Shown: positions 1-8,678, counted from the first letter of the stretch. The stretch is 38,528 nt of DNA from Anianibacter sp965662745 (GCA_965662745.1 CBFIJK010000032.1:1-38528); one strand, 5' to 3'. Translations and numbers: made by a program. The notes: generated by a model from the letters alone, not told the origin.

Positions 1-328
1 CGAGCCTTGCGTCATTAAGCGCGGCGCGAAAGACGCGGGGTCCAAGCGCAGCCTCGAACCGCGCGCCAGCACGCGCGAGAAGTTGGGCGCGTGCGGCATC
101 GGTGATCGCCAGGATGCCATAGAGCAGCGCCATGATCGCCGAGATCACCAGAAGCGTCTCGACCGAGGCGGCAGGGATCGCGCGGCCATAGACCTGCATG
201 ACGTAGATCGGGCCGGTCAGCACAAGGATGTTGCACAAGACGCTGATCGCGCCCGCGCCGAGGATCGGCCCAAGGGCGGGCCGCGCGGCCTGTGCCAGTT
301 CTTGTTTTGCGGCCTGCGTGCCTGCCAT
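1..328 (-). CDS. Type I secretion system permease/ATPase, N-terminal part (runs off the window)
   Basis: This is the first ~109 residues of an ABC exporter of the PrtD/HlyB type, which pairs with a membrane-fusion protein and TolC to secrete RTX-like proteins. The ATG is at 326-328 and the frame stays open to the edge of the window. The visible part holds two hydrophobic segments (about residues 22-45 and 56-75) around the phrase GPIYVMQVYGRAI, which matches the 'tGPlYMLQVYdRVL' signature at the start of the transmembrane domain of this family. The ATPase domain lies outside the window. It is codirectional with the aminopeptidase gene upstream, with a 57-base gap, so the two may be cotranscribed. 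The family call is fairly secure; the cargo is unknown. Confidence 0.75.
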   Translation of the reverse strand, partial: MAGTQAAKQELAQAARPALGPILGAGAISVLCNILVLTGPIYVMQVYGRAIPAASVETLLVISAIMALLYGILAITDAARAQLLARAGARFEAALGPRVFRAALNDARL

Positions 329-385
329 GTCCCCGCGATCCTGCCCAATCGCGGCAAGACTGCGCCGGGGCGCGTTAAGATCGTG

Positions 386-2173
386 CTAAAGCGGTGCTGT
401 TTCCTGTTCGAGGAAGGCCTTGGCCTCTCCATCCAGCAGAGGCGCAAGGGCGGCGCGCACGATGGCGTGGTAGCCGTCGATCCAGTCGATTTCCGACTGC
501 GACAACAAGGACTTGTCAATCAGCCGCGCGTCATAGGGCGCGAGCGTCAGAATCTCGAACGCATAGGTCTCTCGGTCCGCAAGGGGCGGCGGATCGGGGA
601 CCTCGATGACCAGCCCGAGATTTTCGATCCGAATGCCAAAGCCGTCCTTCTTGTAATAGCCGGGCTCGATGGAGACGATCATGCCCGGCTCGAGCGCGGT
701 GGATTGGCCGCGCTGGCTAATGGATTGCGGGCCTTCATGGACGCCAAGACAAGCGCCGACGCCATGTCCGGTGCCGTGGTCGAAATCGACGCCGTCCTGC
801 CACAGGAATTGCCGCGCCAGGGGATCAAGCTGCGCGCCGTTCACGCCTTTCGGGAACTGTGCAGAACACAGAGCCACATGGCCTTTCAGGACCTGCGTAT
901 AGCGGCGCCGCATCTCGTCGGTGGGCGTGCCGATGATCGTCGTGCGGGTGACGTCCGTTGTGCCGTCGCGGTACTGCGCGCCGCTGTCGACGAGGTAGAT
1001 ATCGCCGTCCTTGAGGGGCGCGGCGGTCTCTGGCGTCATCTGGTAGTGCGCTTCGGCCGCGTTCCCGGCGGTGGCGGAAATCGTGGGGAAGCTGAGCGTG
1101 CGGTAATCGGCGCTGCCTTGGCGGAATGACAGCAGCTTTTCGGCCGCGTCCCATTCGGTCAGACCGCCGGGGGCCGTTTCGCGGAACCAGTGCAGAAAGC
1201 GGGTAAGCGCGGCGCCGTCGCGCAAATGCGCAGCGCGCATTCCGTCAATTTCAGCCGCGTTCTTCTTAGCCTTCATCAGGGCGACGGGATCGGTGCCGAT
1301 CTCTGGCAAGCCGCCTGCGGCCTCGACCATCTGGCGCAGTGCGACAGAGGCGCTGGCGGCATCGAGGCGGACGCGCTGACCGGTCAGCGACGACAGGACC
1401 TGCGCAAGGGCCGAGGGCGGGGCGAGCGTGACGCCTTCGGCTTCAAGCGCGGTGCGGTCGGCCTCTGTCAGCTTGCCGTCCGAGACAAACAGCGTCGCGC
1501 TGCCATCGGTCCGGGTCACGGCGCGGCCGAAGACCAGCGGCGTCATCTCGACATCGCCGCCGCGCAGGTTGAACAGCCAGCAGAGCGCATCGGACGCCGA
1601 AGTCAGCAGGGCGCCGGTGCCATCCGCTTCCAGCGCCGTGCCGACGCGGGTCAGCTTGTCGCGCACGGTTTCGCCAGCAAGATCAACGGGATGCCGCCAT
1701 GCGGGCGCATCTGGCTGGGCGGGGCGATCGGGCCAGATGGCGTCAACGGGGTTTGACTCGAGCGGCTTCAGAGTGAGCCCGGCGGGGGCCAGCTTTTCCT
1801 CAAGCGCCTCGATCTCGGCGGCGCGGTGCAGCGCCGGGTCAAAGCCAATCACAGCGCCGTTCTCAAGCTCGGACCGGAGCCAATCCGAGAGCGGCGCGTT
1901 GACCGAATGGCGCAGCGTCCAAAGGGCGGGGTCAAGCTGCCGCCCGGCCTGGATGGTATAGCGCCCATCGGTGAACAGCGCCGCCTTGTCCCGGGTGATC
2001 CCCAGAGTGCCGGCGCTGCCGGAAAAGCCCGACAGAAATCGCACGCGTTCGTCGGAAGCGGGGACATATTCATTCTGATACTCATCGGCGCGCGGTACGA
2101 TCAGGGCGTCGATGCCATGGTCTGTCATGCGGGCGCGCAGGGCGGTCAGGCGGTCGGCGGGGCTTTGGGTCAC
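386..2173 (-). CDS. pepP: Xaa-Pro aminopeptidase (aminopeptidase P, peptidase family M24B)
   Basis: A 595-residue cytosolic metallopeptidase that removes an N-terminal residue followed by proline. It is the long, three-domain form of aminopeptidase P (about 600 residues, like the eukaryotic enzyme): two creatinase-like N-terminal domains and a C-terminal 'pita-bread' catalytic domain. All five metal ligands can be seen in order: two Asp in YLVDSGAQYRDGTTDVTRT, His in HGTGHGVG, Glu in SIEPGYY and Glu in RIENLG. The conserved substrate-domain start FLSGFSGSAGTL is present near residue 48. No signal peptide is visible. It is transcribed away from the secreted protein at 2304 and towards the type I exporter gene. 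Confidence 0.93.
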   Translation of the reverse strand: MTQSPADRLTALRARMTDHGIDALIVPRADEYQNEYVPASDERVRFLSGFSGSAGTLGITRDKAALFTDGRYTIQAGRQLDPALWTLRHSVNAPLSDWLRSELENGAVIGFDPALHRAAEIEALEEKLAPAGLTLKPLESNPVDAIWPDRPAQPDAPAWRHPVDLAGETVRDKLTRVGTALEADGTGALLTSASDALCWLFNLRGGDVEMTPLVFGRAVTRTDGSATLFVSDGKLTEADRTALEAEGVTLAPPSALAQVLSSLTGQRVRLDAASASVALRQMVEAAGGLPEIGTDPVALMKAKKNAAEIDGMRAAHLRDGAALTRFLHWFRETAPGGLTEWDAAEKLLSFRQGSADYRTLSFPTISATAGNAAEAHYQMTPETAAPLKDGDIYLVDSGAQYRDGTTDVTRTTIIGTPTDEMRRRYTQVLKGHVALCSAQFPKGVNGAQLDPLARQFLWQDGVDFDHGTGHGVGACLGVHEGPQSISQRGQSTALEPGMIVSIEPGYYKKDGFGIRIENLGLVIEVPDPPPLADRETYAFEILTLAPYDARLIDKSLLSQSEIDWIDGYHAIVRAALAPLLDGEAKAFLEQETAPL

Positions 2174-2270
2174 GGACGGGCTTTCGCGATTGGGTATGAG
2201 GTTTGGAAGACGCTAGCCAGAGCGCCAGCGGGGCACAAGCGGATGGGGTTCCGTGAATCCTGCATCGGCG

Positions 2271-2276
2271 TATACT
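2271..2276 (+). promoter_or_regulatory. Candidate -10 box TATACT upstream of the 2304 gene
   Basis: TATACT matches the sigma-70 -10 consensus at five of six positions. The -35 region (around TTCCGT at 2249-2254, spacer 16) is weak. A start point near 2283 would exclude the ATG at 2253 as the initiator and fits a GTG start at 2304. Confidence 0.4.
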
Positions 2277-2303
2277 TTGCGCCGAACGGGGCAGGGGTGC
2301 GGT

Positions 2304-3581
2304 GTGAAGGTGCGGCGGATCACAGGATGGGGCGTTGGGGCGTTTGCTGCGCTTCTGCCGGTCTGCGCTGCGGCCCAGTCGCTGGGCGCGGGCGATCTGG
2401 CGGCGCGGTTTCCGGCCTGCGCCTTGCTGCATTTTTCCGAGACGGGATATGCCGGGCTGCGCGGGGCGCGCGAACGGCCAGAAATTGCGACGCCGCGCAG
2501 TTTACGGGCGCTGTCGCAACGCGCCCTGCGCGCAGCGCCTGTCCTGCGGACCCGCAACAGCCTGCTGCTGCAATGGGGGCAGGCATCGTCCATCGAGGCG
2601 GCGCAGGTCTATGGGGAACTTGCCGATGTAATGCAGGAGAACGGGTTTTCGGCGCATCAGGGCGTGCGCTGGGACGATCTGCAGCGCCTCGCCGCCGCTG
2701 CCCATTCCCGCGCGATGCAGGCAGGGGGCACCGGGCGCTGTGTCCTCTTCAAATGGGGGAACAAGCAGCCGGATGTGTTCTGGGTGGCGCTTTCAGCTGA
2801 GGAATTGGGCCGCATCCGCGCGCTCTTTTCTGACGCCGCCTTCAATCGGTTCCGCCGCGAGTTCGGTGCGCGGCGCTGGCCCCACGGGCTGACGGACCGT
2901 GAGGCGTTCGAGCTGCACGCGCTGCGCCTTGCCAGTTTCCGGTTCGAGTTAAACTTTGAGATGCTGGACCGAGACCGGGGGGATTTTGCCGGGAATTTCC
3001 GTGGCGTGGCGGGCGGCACAGTCTGCACTGACGAGGCCGCGATCCACGAGGCGTTTTTGCGGCAGGTGATCCTTGCCGAAGGGCTTCTGACCCGGTTCGA
3101 CCTCGCGCGGCCTGCGATCTTTGCGCACAGGCGTCCACAGACCCGGATCGCGGGACCGGTCGGCGCTGTGCTGGGCCGAGTGAATTCCATCTACGGCCTG
3201 ACCGATCACTTCGCGCCGGTGCTGGTGCGCAAGGGTCGACCCTTGACGCTGGTGCTCGACAGTTGGGTCGATGACGGCGGGCTGCCGCCGCATATCTCGA
3301 CCTACAGCGATTGGATGGAACGCGGCGAGACGCGCAATCTTGTGCCGTTGTTCCCCGATCCGGTGCCAGGGCATGACGCACGACTGGAACGCCGCGCCAT
3401 CGGGGCCAGCGGCGCGCCGGTGCGCCCGCATCATGGCAACCGCGCCTACAGGGACCTGCGCACCGCGCTGCTGGAGCGTTATTTCGACGGCCACCTGCCC
3501 ATTCCCGCGCCCGATCCACGCCATTTCGGCCTTCGGATCGAAGACGGCCAATGGCAGGGCGGCGCAACTTTTGGGCGCTGA
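2304..3581 (+). CDS. Secreted protein of unknown function; possible papain/transglutaminase-like fold
   Basis: I do not recognise the family. From a GTG at 2304 the protein has 425 residues. It begins with a classical signal peptide: KVRR, a hydrophobic stretch, and a likely signal peptidase I cut in CAAAQS after residue 24. The GTG is preferred because AGGGG lies 7 bases upstream and a -10-like TATACT at 2271 falls downstream of the only earlier ATG (2253). In the C-terminal half, C241 (GGTVCTDEA), H302 (LTDHFAPVLV) and D319 (LVLDSWVDD) have the order, spacing and local strand pattern of a Cys-His-Asp triad of the papain/transglutaminase superfamily. That reading is inference. The gene stands alone, divergent from pepP, and a hairpin follows at 3637. 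Confidence 0.75.
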   Translation: MKVRRITGWGVGAFAALLPVCAAAQSLGAGDLAARFPACALLHFSETGYAGLRGARERPEIATPRSLRALSQRALRAAPVLRTRNSLLLQWGQASSIEAAQVYGELADVMQENGFSAHQGVRWDDLQRLAAAAHSRAMQAGGTGRCVLFKWGNKQPDVFWVALSAEELGRIRALFSDAAFNRFRREFGARRWPHGLTDREAFELHALRLASFRFELNFEMLDRDRGDFAGNFRGVAGGTVCTDEAAIHEAFLRQVILAEGLLTRFDLARPAIFAHRRPQTRIAGPVGAVLGRVNSIYGLTDHFAPVLVRKGRPLTLVLDSWVDDGGLPPHISTYSDWMERGETRNLVPLFPDPVPGHDARLERRAIGASGAPVRPHHGNRAYRDLRTALLERYFDGHLPIPAPDPRHFGLRIEDGQWQGGATFGR

Positions 3582-3636
3582 CAGGCAGCAATCGCCCGCC
3601 GTGACGCTGTGTTTCCCGAGATTTTGGTTGCGTTTA

Positions 3637-3664
3637 AAAGGCCCGACCCTTTATGTCGGCCTTT
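3637..3664. terminator. Inverted repeat, possible weak terminator
   Basis: AAAGGCCCGAC (3637-3647) pairs with GTCGGCCTTT (3655-3664) through a single bulged base, with a 7-base loop. It sits 56 bases after the stop of the secreted-protein gene and is followed by only three T. It could be a weak terminator or a structure in the lpxA leader. The rest of 3582-3791 shows no gene. Confidence 0.4.
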
Positions 3665-3791
3665 GAACAATAACCGTAACCGTCAGACAAACTGCGTCCG
3701 GGCGGAGGCTTTCGATCCGAAGGCCGCAGTCGCCGGATACCGGCACTGGACGCCGCGACCCGATGACGACGCCCGAGGCCCGAGTATCCCC

Positions 3792-4604
3792 ATGTCCCTG
3801 ACCGAGACAGCCGCCACGGCAGTCATCCACCCCACCGCCATCGTCGAAGACGGGGCGAAAATCGGGAACGATGTGACGGTCGGACCCTATAGCCTGATCG
3901 GCAAGGACGTGACGCTGGCAGATGGGGTGGAGCTGAAGAGTCACGTGGTCCTCGACGGGCATACGACCATCGGCAAGAACTCGGTCATCTTTCCCTTCAC
4001 AATGCTCGGCGCTGCGCCCCAGCATCTGCGCTACGACGGTGAGCCGACGGAACTGATCATTGGCGAGAACGTCATCGTGCGCGAACAGGCCTCGATCCAT
4101 CGCGGCACCCCGATGGGCGGCGGCAAGACGGTGATCGGCAATCATTCGTATGTCATGGCCGCAAGCCATGTCGCCCATGACTGCCGTCTTGGAGAGCATG
4201 TCATTGTCGCCTCGAACGCGACGCTGGGCGGCCACGTCACCGTTGGCGATCATGTCTTCATCGGCGGTCTTGCGGGCGTGCACCAGTTCTGCCGCATCGG
4301 CAGCTTTGCCTTCGTGGGCGGCGCGGCGGCGGTGAATATTGACGTGATCCCCTTTGGCTCTGCCTTGGGCAATCGCGCGAAGCTGGGCGGGCTGAACCTG
4401 ATTGGCCTCAAGCGCTCGGGCTTTGACCGGCAGACGATCAACGACATCCGCTCGGCCTATCGCGATCTCTTCACCGAGGAAGAGGACAGCTTCAAAGAGC
4501 GGGTGGAACGCGTGGCGGACCAATACGGGCATTCGCCGCAGGTGATGATGATCGTCGATTTCATCCGCGCCGATGCCAGCCGCGCAGTTCTGGGCGCGCG
4601 CTAG
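3792..4604 (+). CDS. lpxA: LpxA-type acyl-ACP:UDP-amino-sugar O/N-acyltransferase
   Basis: A 270-residue left-handed beta-helix acyltransferase. In lipid A synthesis LpxA transfers a 3-hydroxyacyl chain from ACP to position 3 of UDP-GlcNAc (or UDP-GlcNAc3N in some bacteria). Hexapeptide repeats start at residue 13. ASIHRGT (100-106) and SHVAHDC (125-131) are conserved; H129 corresponds to the catalytic H125 of the E. coli enzyme and H126 to its H122. The usual helical C-terminus with LIGLKRSGFDRQTI is complete. The ATG at 3792 starts the protein right before the first repeat; upstream in-frame codons look non-coding. It is followed four bases later by an lpxD homologue, the reverse of the usual lpxD-fabZ-lpxA order, and fabZ is missing. 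It may be a paralogue serving the local glycolipid cluster. Confidence 0.9.
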   Translation: MSLTETAATAVIHPTAIVEDGAKIGNDVTVGPYSLIGKDVTLADGVELKSHVVLDGHTTIGKNSVIFPFTMLGAAPQHLRYDGEPTELIIGENVIVREQASIHRGTPMGGGKTVIGNHSYVMAASHVAHDCRLGEHVIVASNATLGGHVTVGDHVFIGGLAGVHQFCRIGSFAFVGGAAAVNIDVIPFGSALGNRAKLGGLNLIGLKRSGFDRQTINDIRSAYRDLFTEEEDSFKERVERVADQYGHSPQVMMIVDFIRADASRAVLGAR

Positions 4605-4608
4605 GGCC

Positions 4609-5640
4609 ATGGCCGATCCGCGCTTTTTCCCGCTTCCCGAAGCGATGACCCTGTCCGACGTCGCGGTCCTCACGGGCGCGCAGCTGGTGACCGGGGCCGA
4701 TCCGGGTTTCGTCATCACAGGCGCCTCGCCGCTGGGGCAGGCCAGTGAGGGCGATATCGGCTTTCTCACGGGGCGCAAGAATTTCGCCCTTCTTGAGGAA
4801 AGCCGCGCGGGTGCCTGCCTTGTCACCGACGACGTGGCGGCAGGTTATGCGGGCGCGTGCAACCTTTTGATCCATGAAACGCCCCAGGCCGCCTATGCCG
4901 GGCTGGTGGCGCGGCTCTATCCGGACGCGGCGGCGATCGAGGGCGTCTCGCCCCTCGCGACGGTCGATCCGACGGCGAAAATCGGTCCCGGCGCGGAAAT
5001 CGGTCCCGGAGCCGTCGTTGGCGCACGGGCGGTGATCGGGGCACGCAGCGTGATCGGCCCCAATGCGGTGATCGGCCAAGGCGTCGTTCTGGGCGAGGAC
5101 GCGCGCATCGGGGCCAATGTCACGATCAGCCATGCCCTGATCGGCAAGCGCGTGCGCATCCTGCCGGGTGCGTCCATCGGGCAATCGGGCTTTGGCTATG
5201 TGCCGGGGCCGACGGGCCTGATCCCCATGCCGCAGATCGGGCGTGTGCTTATCGGTGATGATGTGGATATCGGCTCGGCGACCACTATCGACCGGGGCGC
5301 GGGCGATGACACGCGCATCGGCGACGGCACCAAGATCGACAACCAGATCCAGATTGGCCACAACTGCCAGATCGGCCGCCATTGCGTGCTGGCTGCGCAG
5401 GTGGGCCTGTCGGGCAGCGTGACGGTCGGCGACGGCACGATGATGGGCGGCAAATCCGGCTCGGCCGAACACATCACCATCGGGCGCGGGGTGAAGCTGG
5501 CGGCGGGGACGGGCCTCATGCGCGACGTGCCGGATGGCGAGACCTGGGGCGGCCGCCCCGGCCAGCCGATCCGCGACTGGCACCGCGAGAACGCCTTCCT
5601 GCGCAAGGCGATTACCGCCGCCAAACGGCCGCAGGACTAG
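4609..5640 (+). CDS. lpxD: LpxD-type UDP-3-O-acylglucosamine N-acyltransferase
   Basis: A 343-residue trimeric beta-helix enzyme that adds the second 3-hydroxyacyl chain, at the 2-amino group of the UDP-sugar. It has the full LpxD architecture: an N-terminal uridine-binding domain (about 1-115), many hexapeptide repeats (about 118-300) and a C-terminal helix. H251 in QIGHNCQIG matches the catalytic histidine (E. coli H239), and ETWGGRPGQP with the helical tail DWHRENAFLRK is typical. The ATG at 4609 gives the start form MADPRFF seen in alphaproteobacterial LpxD; an ATG at 4573 would overlap lpxA. The ribosome-binding site is poor, so translation is probably coupled to lpxA. Without a neighbouring lpxC, the deacetylated substrate must come from elsewhere or from the DUF2334 protein at 12376. 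Confidence 0.9.
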   Translation: MADPRFFPLPEAMTLSDVAVLTGAQLVTGADPGFVITGASPLGQASEGDIGFLTGRKNFALLEESRAGACLVTDDVAAGYAGACNLLIHETPQAAYAGLVARLYPDAAAIEGVSPLATVDPTAKIGPGAEIGPGAVVGARAVIGARSVIGPNAVIGQGVVLGEDARIGANVTISHALIGKRVRILPGASIGQSGFGYVPGPTGLIPMPQIGRVLIGDDVDIGSATTIDRGAGDDTRIGDGTKIDNQIQIGHNCQIGRHCVLAAQVGLSGSVTVGDGTMMGGKSGSAEHITIGRGVKLAAGTGLMRDVPDGETWGGRPGQPIRDWHRENAFLRKAITAAKRPQD

Positions 5641-5646
5641 ACCGGG

Positions 5647-6597
5647 ATGCGCGTCTTCATCACCGGGGCGTCGGGCTGTGTCGGACGCTATATTGTCGAG
5701 GAATACCTCACCGAGACCGATCATGATCTCGTCCTTCTGGTGCGCGACCGCGCCAAGATGCCGGTGCCCGAGGATCAGGCGCACCGGGTCACGGTGATCG
5801 AGGGCGATCTACGCGATCTCGACATCATGCGCCCGCATCTAGCAGGTATCGGTACCGGCATTCTTGTGGCCACCGCCTGGGGCGGGGATGAGACCTACAA
5901 AGTCACCGTCGATGCCAATCTCGCCATCGCCGACGCGCTGATCGAGGCGGGCTGCCCCCATGTGATGTTCTTCGGCACGGCATCCGTTCTCGATCAGAAC
6001 AGCGACATGCTTCCCGCTGCCGGAGAGATCGGAACCGACTACATCCGCGCCAAGTACCAGCTTGTCCAGGCGATCGAGACCCGCGCCGACCGCGCGCGCA
6101 TCACCGGCCTATATCCGACCCTTGTCTATGGCGGGCGGGACGGCGCGGCGCCCATCCGCTATTCGCATTTCGCCAACCTGCTGGCAGAGATCAAACCCTG
6201 GGCTTGGCTCTTGCGGTTCCTGACAGCGGACGGCACGTTCCACGTGATCCATGGCGCCGATATCGCCCGCGTCACGCGGCACCTCTCGGAAAATGCGCCA
6301 AAGACCGGCTTCGCTCGCGTGATCCTTGGCAATCCGGCGAGACCAGTGGGCGAAATGGTCGCCGCCTATTGCCGCGCCATGGGCAAACGTCCGCGCCAGG
6401 TCCTGCGCCTGCGCCAATCGTGGCTGCCCGCGCTTGCGCGCATCCTGCCGATTCAACTGGCCGAATGGGACGCCTATTGCGCGCGCAACCCGGACCAAAG
6501 CCACGTTGAGGCGAAAAACCCCGCCAGCTATGGCCTCCAGGTGCACATGCCCGAGATCAGCGACGGCCTGAAGGAACTCGGTCTCTCAAAGACCTGA
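5647..6597 (+). CDS. NAD(P)-dependent epimerase/dehydratase-family (extended SDR) protein
   Basis: A 316-residue extended short-chain dehydrogenase. The nucleotide-binding motif GASGCVG is at residues 7-13 and the catalytic pair Y132/K136 lies in DYIRAK. Members of this superfamily act on nucleotide sugars (epimerases, reductases, dehydratases), and one branch includes the ceramide reductase of Caulobacter, so the substrate cannot be fixed from sequence. It starts six bases after lpxD and ends the first plus-strand run, so it probably modifies the sugar or the acylated intermediate of the same glycolipid pathway. It is followed by a hairpin and by a gene running the other way. Fold: confident. 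Reaction: unknown. Confidence 0.85.
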   Translation: MRVFITGASGCVGRYIVEEYLTETDHDLVLLVRDRAKMPVPEDQAHRVTVIEGDLRDLDIMRPHLAGIGTGILVATAWGGDETYKVTVDANLAIADALIEAGCPHVMFFGTASVLDQNSDMLPAAGEIGTDYIRAKYQLVQAIETRADRARITGLYPTLVYGGRDGAAPIRYSHFANLLAEIKPWAWLLRFLTADGTFHVIHGADIARVTRHLSENAPKTGFARVILGNPARPVGEMVAAYCRAMGKRPRQVLRLRQSWLPALARILPIQLAEWDAYCARNPDQSHVEAKNPASYGLQVHMPEISDGLKELGLSKT

Positions 6598-6607
6598 CTC
6601 CACCCTA

Positions 6608-6626
6608 CTTTGGTTCTGAAAATACC
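6608..6626. repeat. Copy 1 of 19-base motif CTTTGGTTCTGAAAATACC
   Basis: Identical over 19 bases to the copy at 31443-31461 and close to inverted copies at 22464-22482 and 24932-24950. Here it lies between converging genes, beside a perfect 9-bp hairpin. Read on the minus strand, the order is hairpin and then GGTATTTTCAGAACCAAAG, as at the 24932 copy. Confidence 0.7.
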
Positions 6627-6636
6627 CTCGGGGGGT

Positions 6637-6657
6637 CTGGGGGGCAGAGCCCCCCAG
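6637..6657. terminator. Hairpin between converging genes, probable bidirectional terminator
   Basis: CTGGGGGGC (6637-6645) and GCCCCCCAG (6649-6657) form a perfect 9-bp stem with the loop AGA. It lies in the 74-base gap between the convergent SDR and GT2 genes. The T-rich stretch is on the minus-strand side, within the adjacent repeat motif (GGTATTTTC), so termination of the minus-strand operon looks more likely. Confidence 0.6.
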
Positions 6658-6671
6658 CGGATCGCCGCGCG

Positions 6672-7550
6672 TCAGCGCGGGGAACTCCCGGCCCGGATTT
6701 CCGTGTAAAGCAGGATCAAGGACCGCATCAGCCCGCTTGACGGCTCGTATTCCCCCGTCTCCGCCCGCTGCGCCTTGTCTTTCAGCCCCAGAACCGCACC
6801 GATGCCGCGCGCGAGGCCGTGAAAAACCCCCAGCTGCTTCGTCTGTAGCCCCACGCCGAATTCCGGGTGCTTGCGATAGAACAGCGCGCCGTTCGCGCCG
6901 CGCATGCGTTCGCGGCGAACCTTGTAGGCAAAGCTTGTCTCGCGGCCTTGCGGCTTGAAATGGTAAATCGGCGCGCCCGCGTCGAACCTGGGGTTGAGGT
7001 CAAGCTTCGCCAGCCGCGCCCAAAGCTCGGGGTCCTCCCAGCCATAGACGCGGAACGCCTCGTCAAAGCCGCCCACCGCCTCGACATGCGATTTCGCGAT
7101 GGAGGAGTTGCCGCCCGGGAACGGATTCAGATGCCGGTGCCAGCGCTGAACCTGGGGCGGGGCGGCCATGTTGGGCGGCGCGTCCACATCGATGATCGGG
7201 CCTGTGACGACTGCTTTCGGATCGCTGGTATGATAGCCCATATGCAGCGCCAGAAAGTCGGGTTTCACAAGGCTGTCGTCGTCGACAAAGACCAACACCC
7301 GCCCGCGCGCCATGGACATCGCGCGGTTGCGCGCTGCGCCGGGGCCTGCGTTCTCGGCGAGCGCCTCATAGCGCACCCGCTCGCCCATGTGCCGCGCCAT
7401 GACGGCGTCCGTTTCGGCATCGGGGCCGTCCGAGATCACGATGATCTCGAAGGCCCCGCCGTAGTCTTGCGCCAGAAACAGCGGGATCGAGATGTCCAGA
7501 ACCTCGGCCCGTTTGTAGGTGGGCACGATGAAACTGGCCGCAATGTCCAT
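6672..7550 (-). CDS. Family 2 glycosyltransferase
   Basis: A 292-residue soluble GT-A glycosyltransferase. The N-terminus SFIVPTYKR is typical of family 2. The nucleotide-sugar/metal site is VFVDDDS (D90-D92), and the acceptor-side motif GWEDPELWARL carries the likely catalytic ED pair. GGNSSIAKSHVEAVGGFDE is also typical of the family. No transmembrane helix is evident, so it would work on the cytoplasmic face of the inner membrane. It is the last gene of a three-gene minus-strand operon, only three bases after the aminotransferase, suggesting that it transfers the amino sugar made by the two upstream enzymes, or decorates the lipid-linked product. Donor and acceptor are not known. Confidence 0.88.
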   Translation of the reverse strand: MDIAASFIVPTYKRAEVLDISIPLFLAQDYGGAFEIIVISDGPDAETDAVMARHMGERVRYEALAENAGPGAARNRAMSMARGRVLVFVDDDSLVKPDFLALHMGYHTSDPKAVVTGPIIDVDAPPNMAAPPQVQRWHRHLNPFPGGNSSIAKSHVEAVGGFDEAFRVYGWEDPELWARLAKLDLNPRFDAGAPIYHFKPQGRETSFAYKVRRERMRGANGALFYRKHPEFGVGLQTKQLGVFHGLARGIGAVLGLKDKAQRAETGEYEPSSGLMRSLILLYTEIRAGSSPR

Positions 7551-7553
7551 GGC

Positions 7554-8669
7554 TTAGCCGTTGAAGCTGCGCACGGCGTCGATCACTTGTGCGACCTCGT
7601 CGTCGGTCATGTAGGGGTGCGACGGCAGGCACAAGAGCTCGGCCGAATAGACTTCGGTGTTCGGCAGGCCGCCGGGTGCAATCCGCGCGCCTTCAAAGGC
7701 CGGCTGGGCGTGCACGGCCTGTTTGTAATAGGGCACGGACGGCACACCGCAGGTTTCCAGATGCTGCGCCAGCGCGTCACGGTTATCAGATCGGATGACG
7801 TAGTAGGCCCAGCAGGGATCGACGCCTTCGGGTGGCACGGGAACGGTCACATGGCCCGCCATCCCTTCGGCATAGCGCGCGGCGATGGACCGGCGCTTCA
7901 CCAGTTCCTCGTCGAAGATCGCCAGCTTGTGCAGAAGGATCGCGGCCTGCATGGAATCGAGCCGGGAATTGGTTCCGACATAGTGGTGCTGGCCCGCATA
8001 AACGCCGTGATTGGCCATGGCGCGGGCGACCTTGGCGATCTCTGGATCGTTGGTGAACATCGCGCCGCCGTCGCCATAACCGCCCAGCGATTTCGATGGG
8101 TAAAAGCTCGTGCCCGCGGCATCGCCGAACCGGCCTGCGCGCCCGCCGGGGGTTTCGGTGCCAAAGCTTTGCGCCGCGTCGATCAGCACCTTCATGCCGT
8201 GATCGTCCGCAATGGCGCGCAGCGCGGTGTAGTCGGGGATCAGCGAGAAGAGATCCACGGGCGCGATGGCGCGCGGGGTCAGCTTGCCCTCGGCGACGAC
8301 CTCGTCCACGGCGGCCTTCAGGCTGCTCGCGGACATGCAGGCGGTGTCCATATCGACATCCACGAAGATCGGCGTCGCGCCGATCAGTGCCACGGCTTCT
8401 GCGGTCGCGTAATAGGTCAACGAAGGCACGAAGACCGCATCGCCTGGCCCCGCGCCGATGGCCCGCATCAGGATTTGCAGCGCATCCGTGCCGTTGGCGC
8501 AGCCGATCACATGCTCGACCCCGACATAATCGCGCAGCTTTTCTTCCAGCTCGGACACTTCGGGGCCATTGATGAAACGGCCATGGTCGAGAACCGCGAT
8601 CACCGATTGCGAGAGGGCGGGTTCCATGGCGGCGCGCTGGCGCTCGATATCGAGCATCTTGAGGGTCAC
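7554..8669 (-). CDS. DegT/DnrJ/EryC1/StrS-family PLP aminotransferase (nucleotide-sugar transaminase)
   Basis: A 371-residue fold-type I aminotransferase of the sugar-aminotransferase family, which installs an amino group on a keto-sugar nucleotide using glutamate and PLP. Visible motifs: CANGTDAL (57-64), the PLP-ring contacts D164/Q167 in IDAAQSFG, and the Schiff-base lysine K193 in SFYPSKSLGGYGDGG. It begins with GTG at 8667-8669, supported by AGGAG (complement of 8679-8683) nine bases upstream; the next ATG (8657) lacks a well-placed site. With the oxidoreductase upstream it forms the pair known from 3-amino sugar synthesis (GnnA/GnnB, WbpB/WbpE). The likely product is a UDP-3-amino-3-deoxy sugar, possibly the substrate of the local LpxA. 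The exact sugar is inferred. Confidence 0.9.
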   Translation of the reverse strand: MTLKMLDIERQRAAMEPALSQSVIAVLDHGRFINGPEVSELEEKLRDYVGVEHVIGCANGTDALQILMRAIGAGPGDAVFVPSLTYYATAEAVALIGATPIFVDVDMDTACMSASSLKAAVDEVVAEGKLTPRAIAPVDLFSLIPDYTALRAIADDHGMKVLIDAAQSFGTETPGGRAGRFGDAAGTSFYPSKSLGGYGDGGAMFTNDPEIAKVARAMANHGVYAGQHHYVGTNSRLDSMQAAILLHKLAIFDEELVKRRSIAARYAEGMAGHVTVPVPPEGVDPCWAYYVIRSDNRDALAQHLETCGVPSVPYYKQAVHAQPAFEGARIAPGGLPNTEVYSAELLCLPSHPYMTDDEVAQVIDAVRSFNG

Positions 8670-8678
8670 GGGCGAATG

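Noticed and set aside
83..1129. Long open frame on the plus strand
   Set aside because: It is antisense to the C-terminal half of aminopeptidase P and the type I exporter start; it has no family similarity and only mirrors high-GC codon bias.
3792..5640. Ordinary housekeeping lipid A locus
   Set aside because: Gene order is lpxA-lpxD without fabZ, lpxI or a normal lpxB beside it. I cannot exclude that these are the only copies, since the rest of the genome is not visible.
5196..5784. Minus-strand frames opposite lpxD
   Set aside because: They arise from the repetitive hexapeptide codons of LpxD and carry no recognisable motifs.
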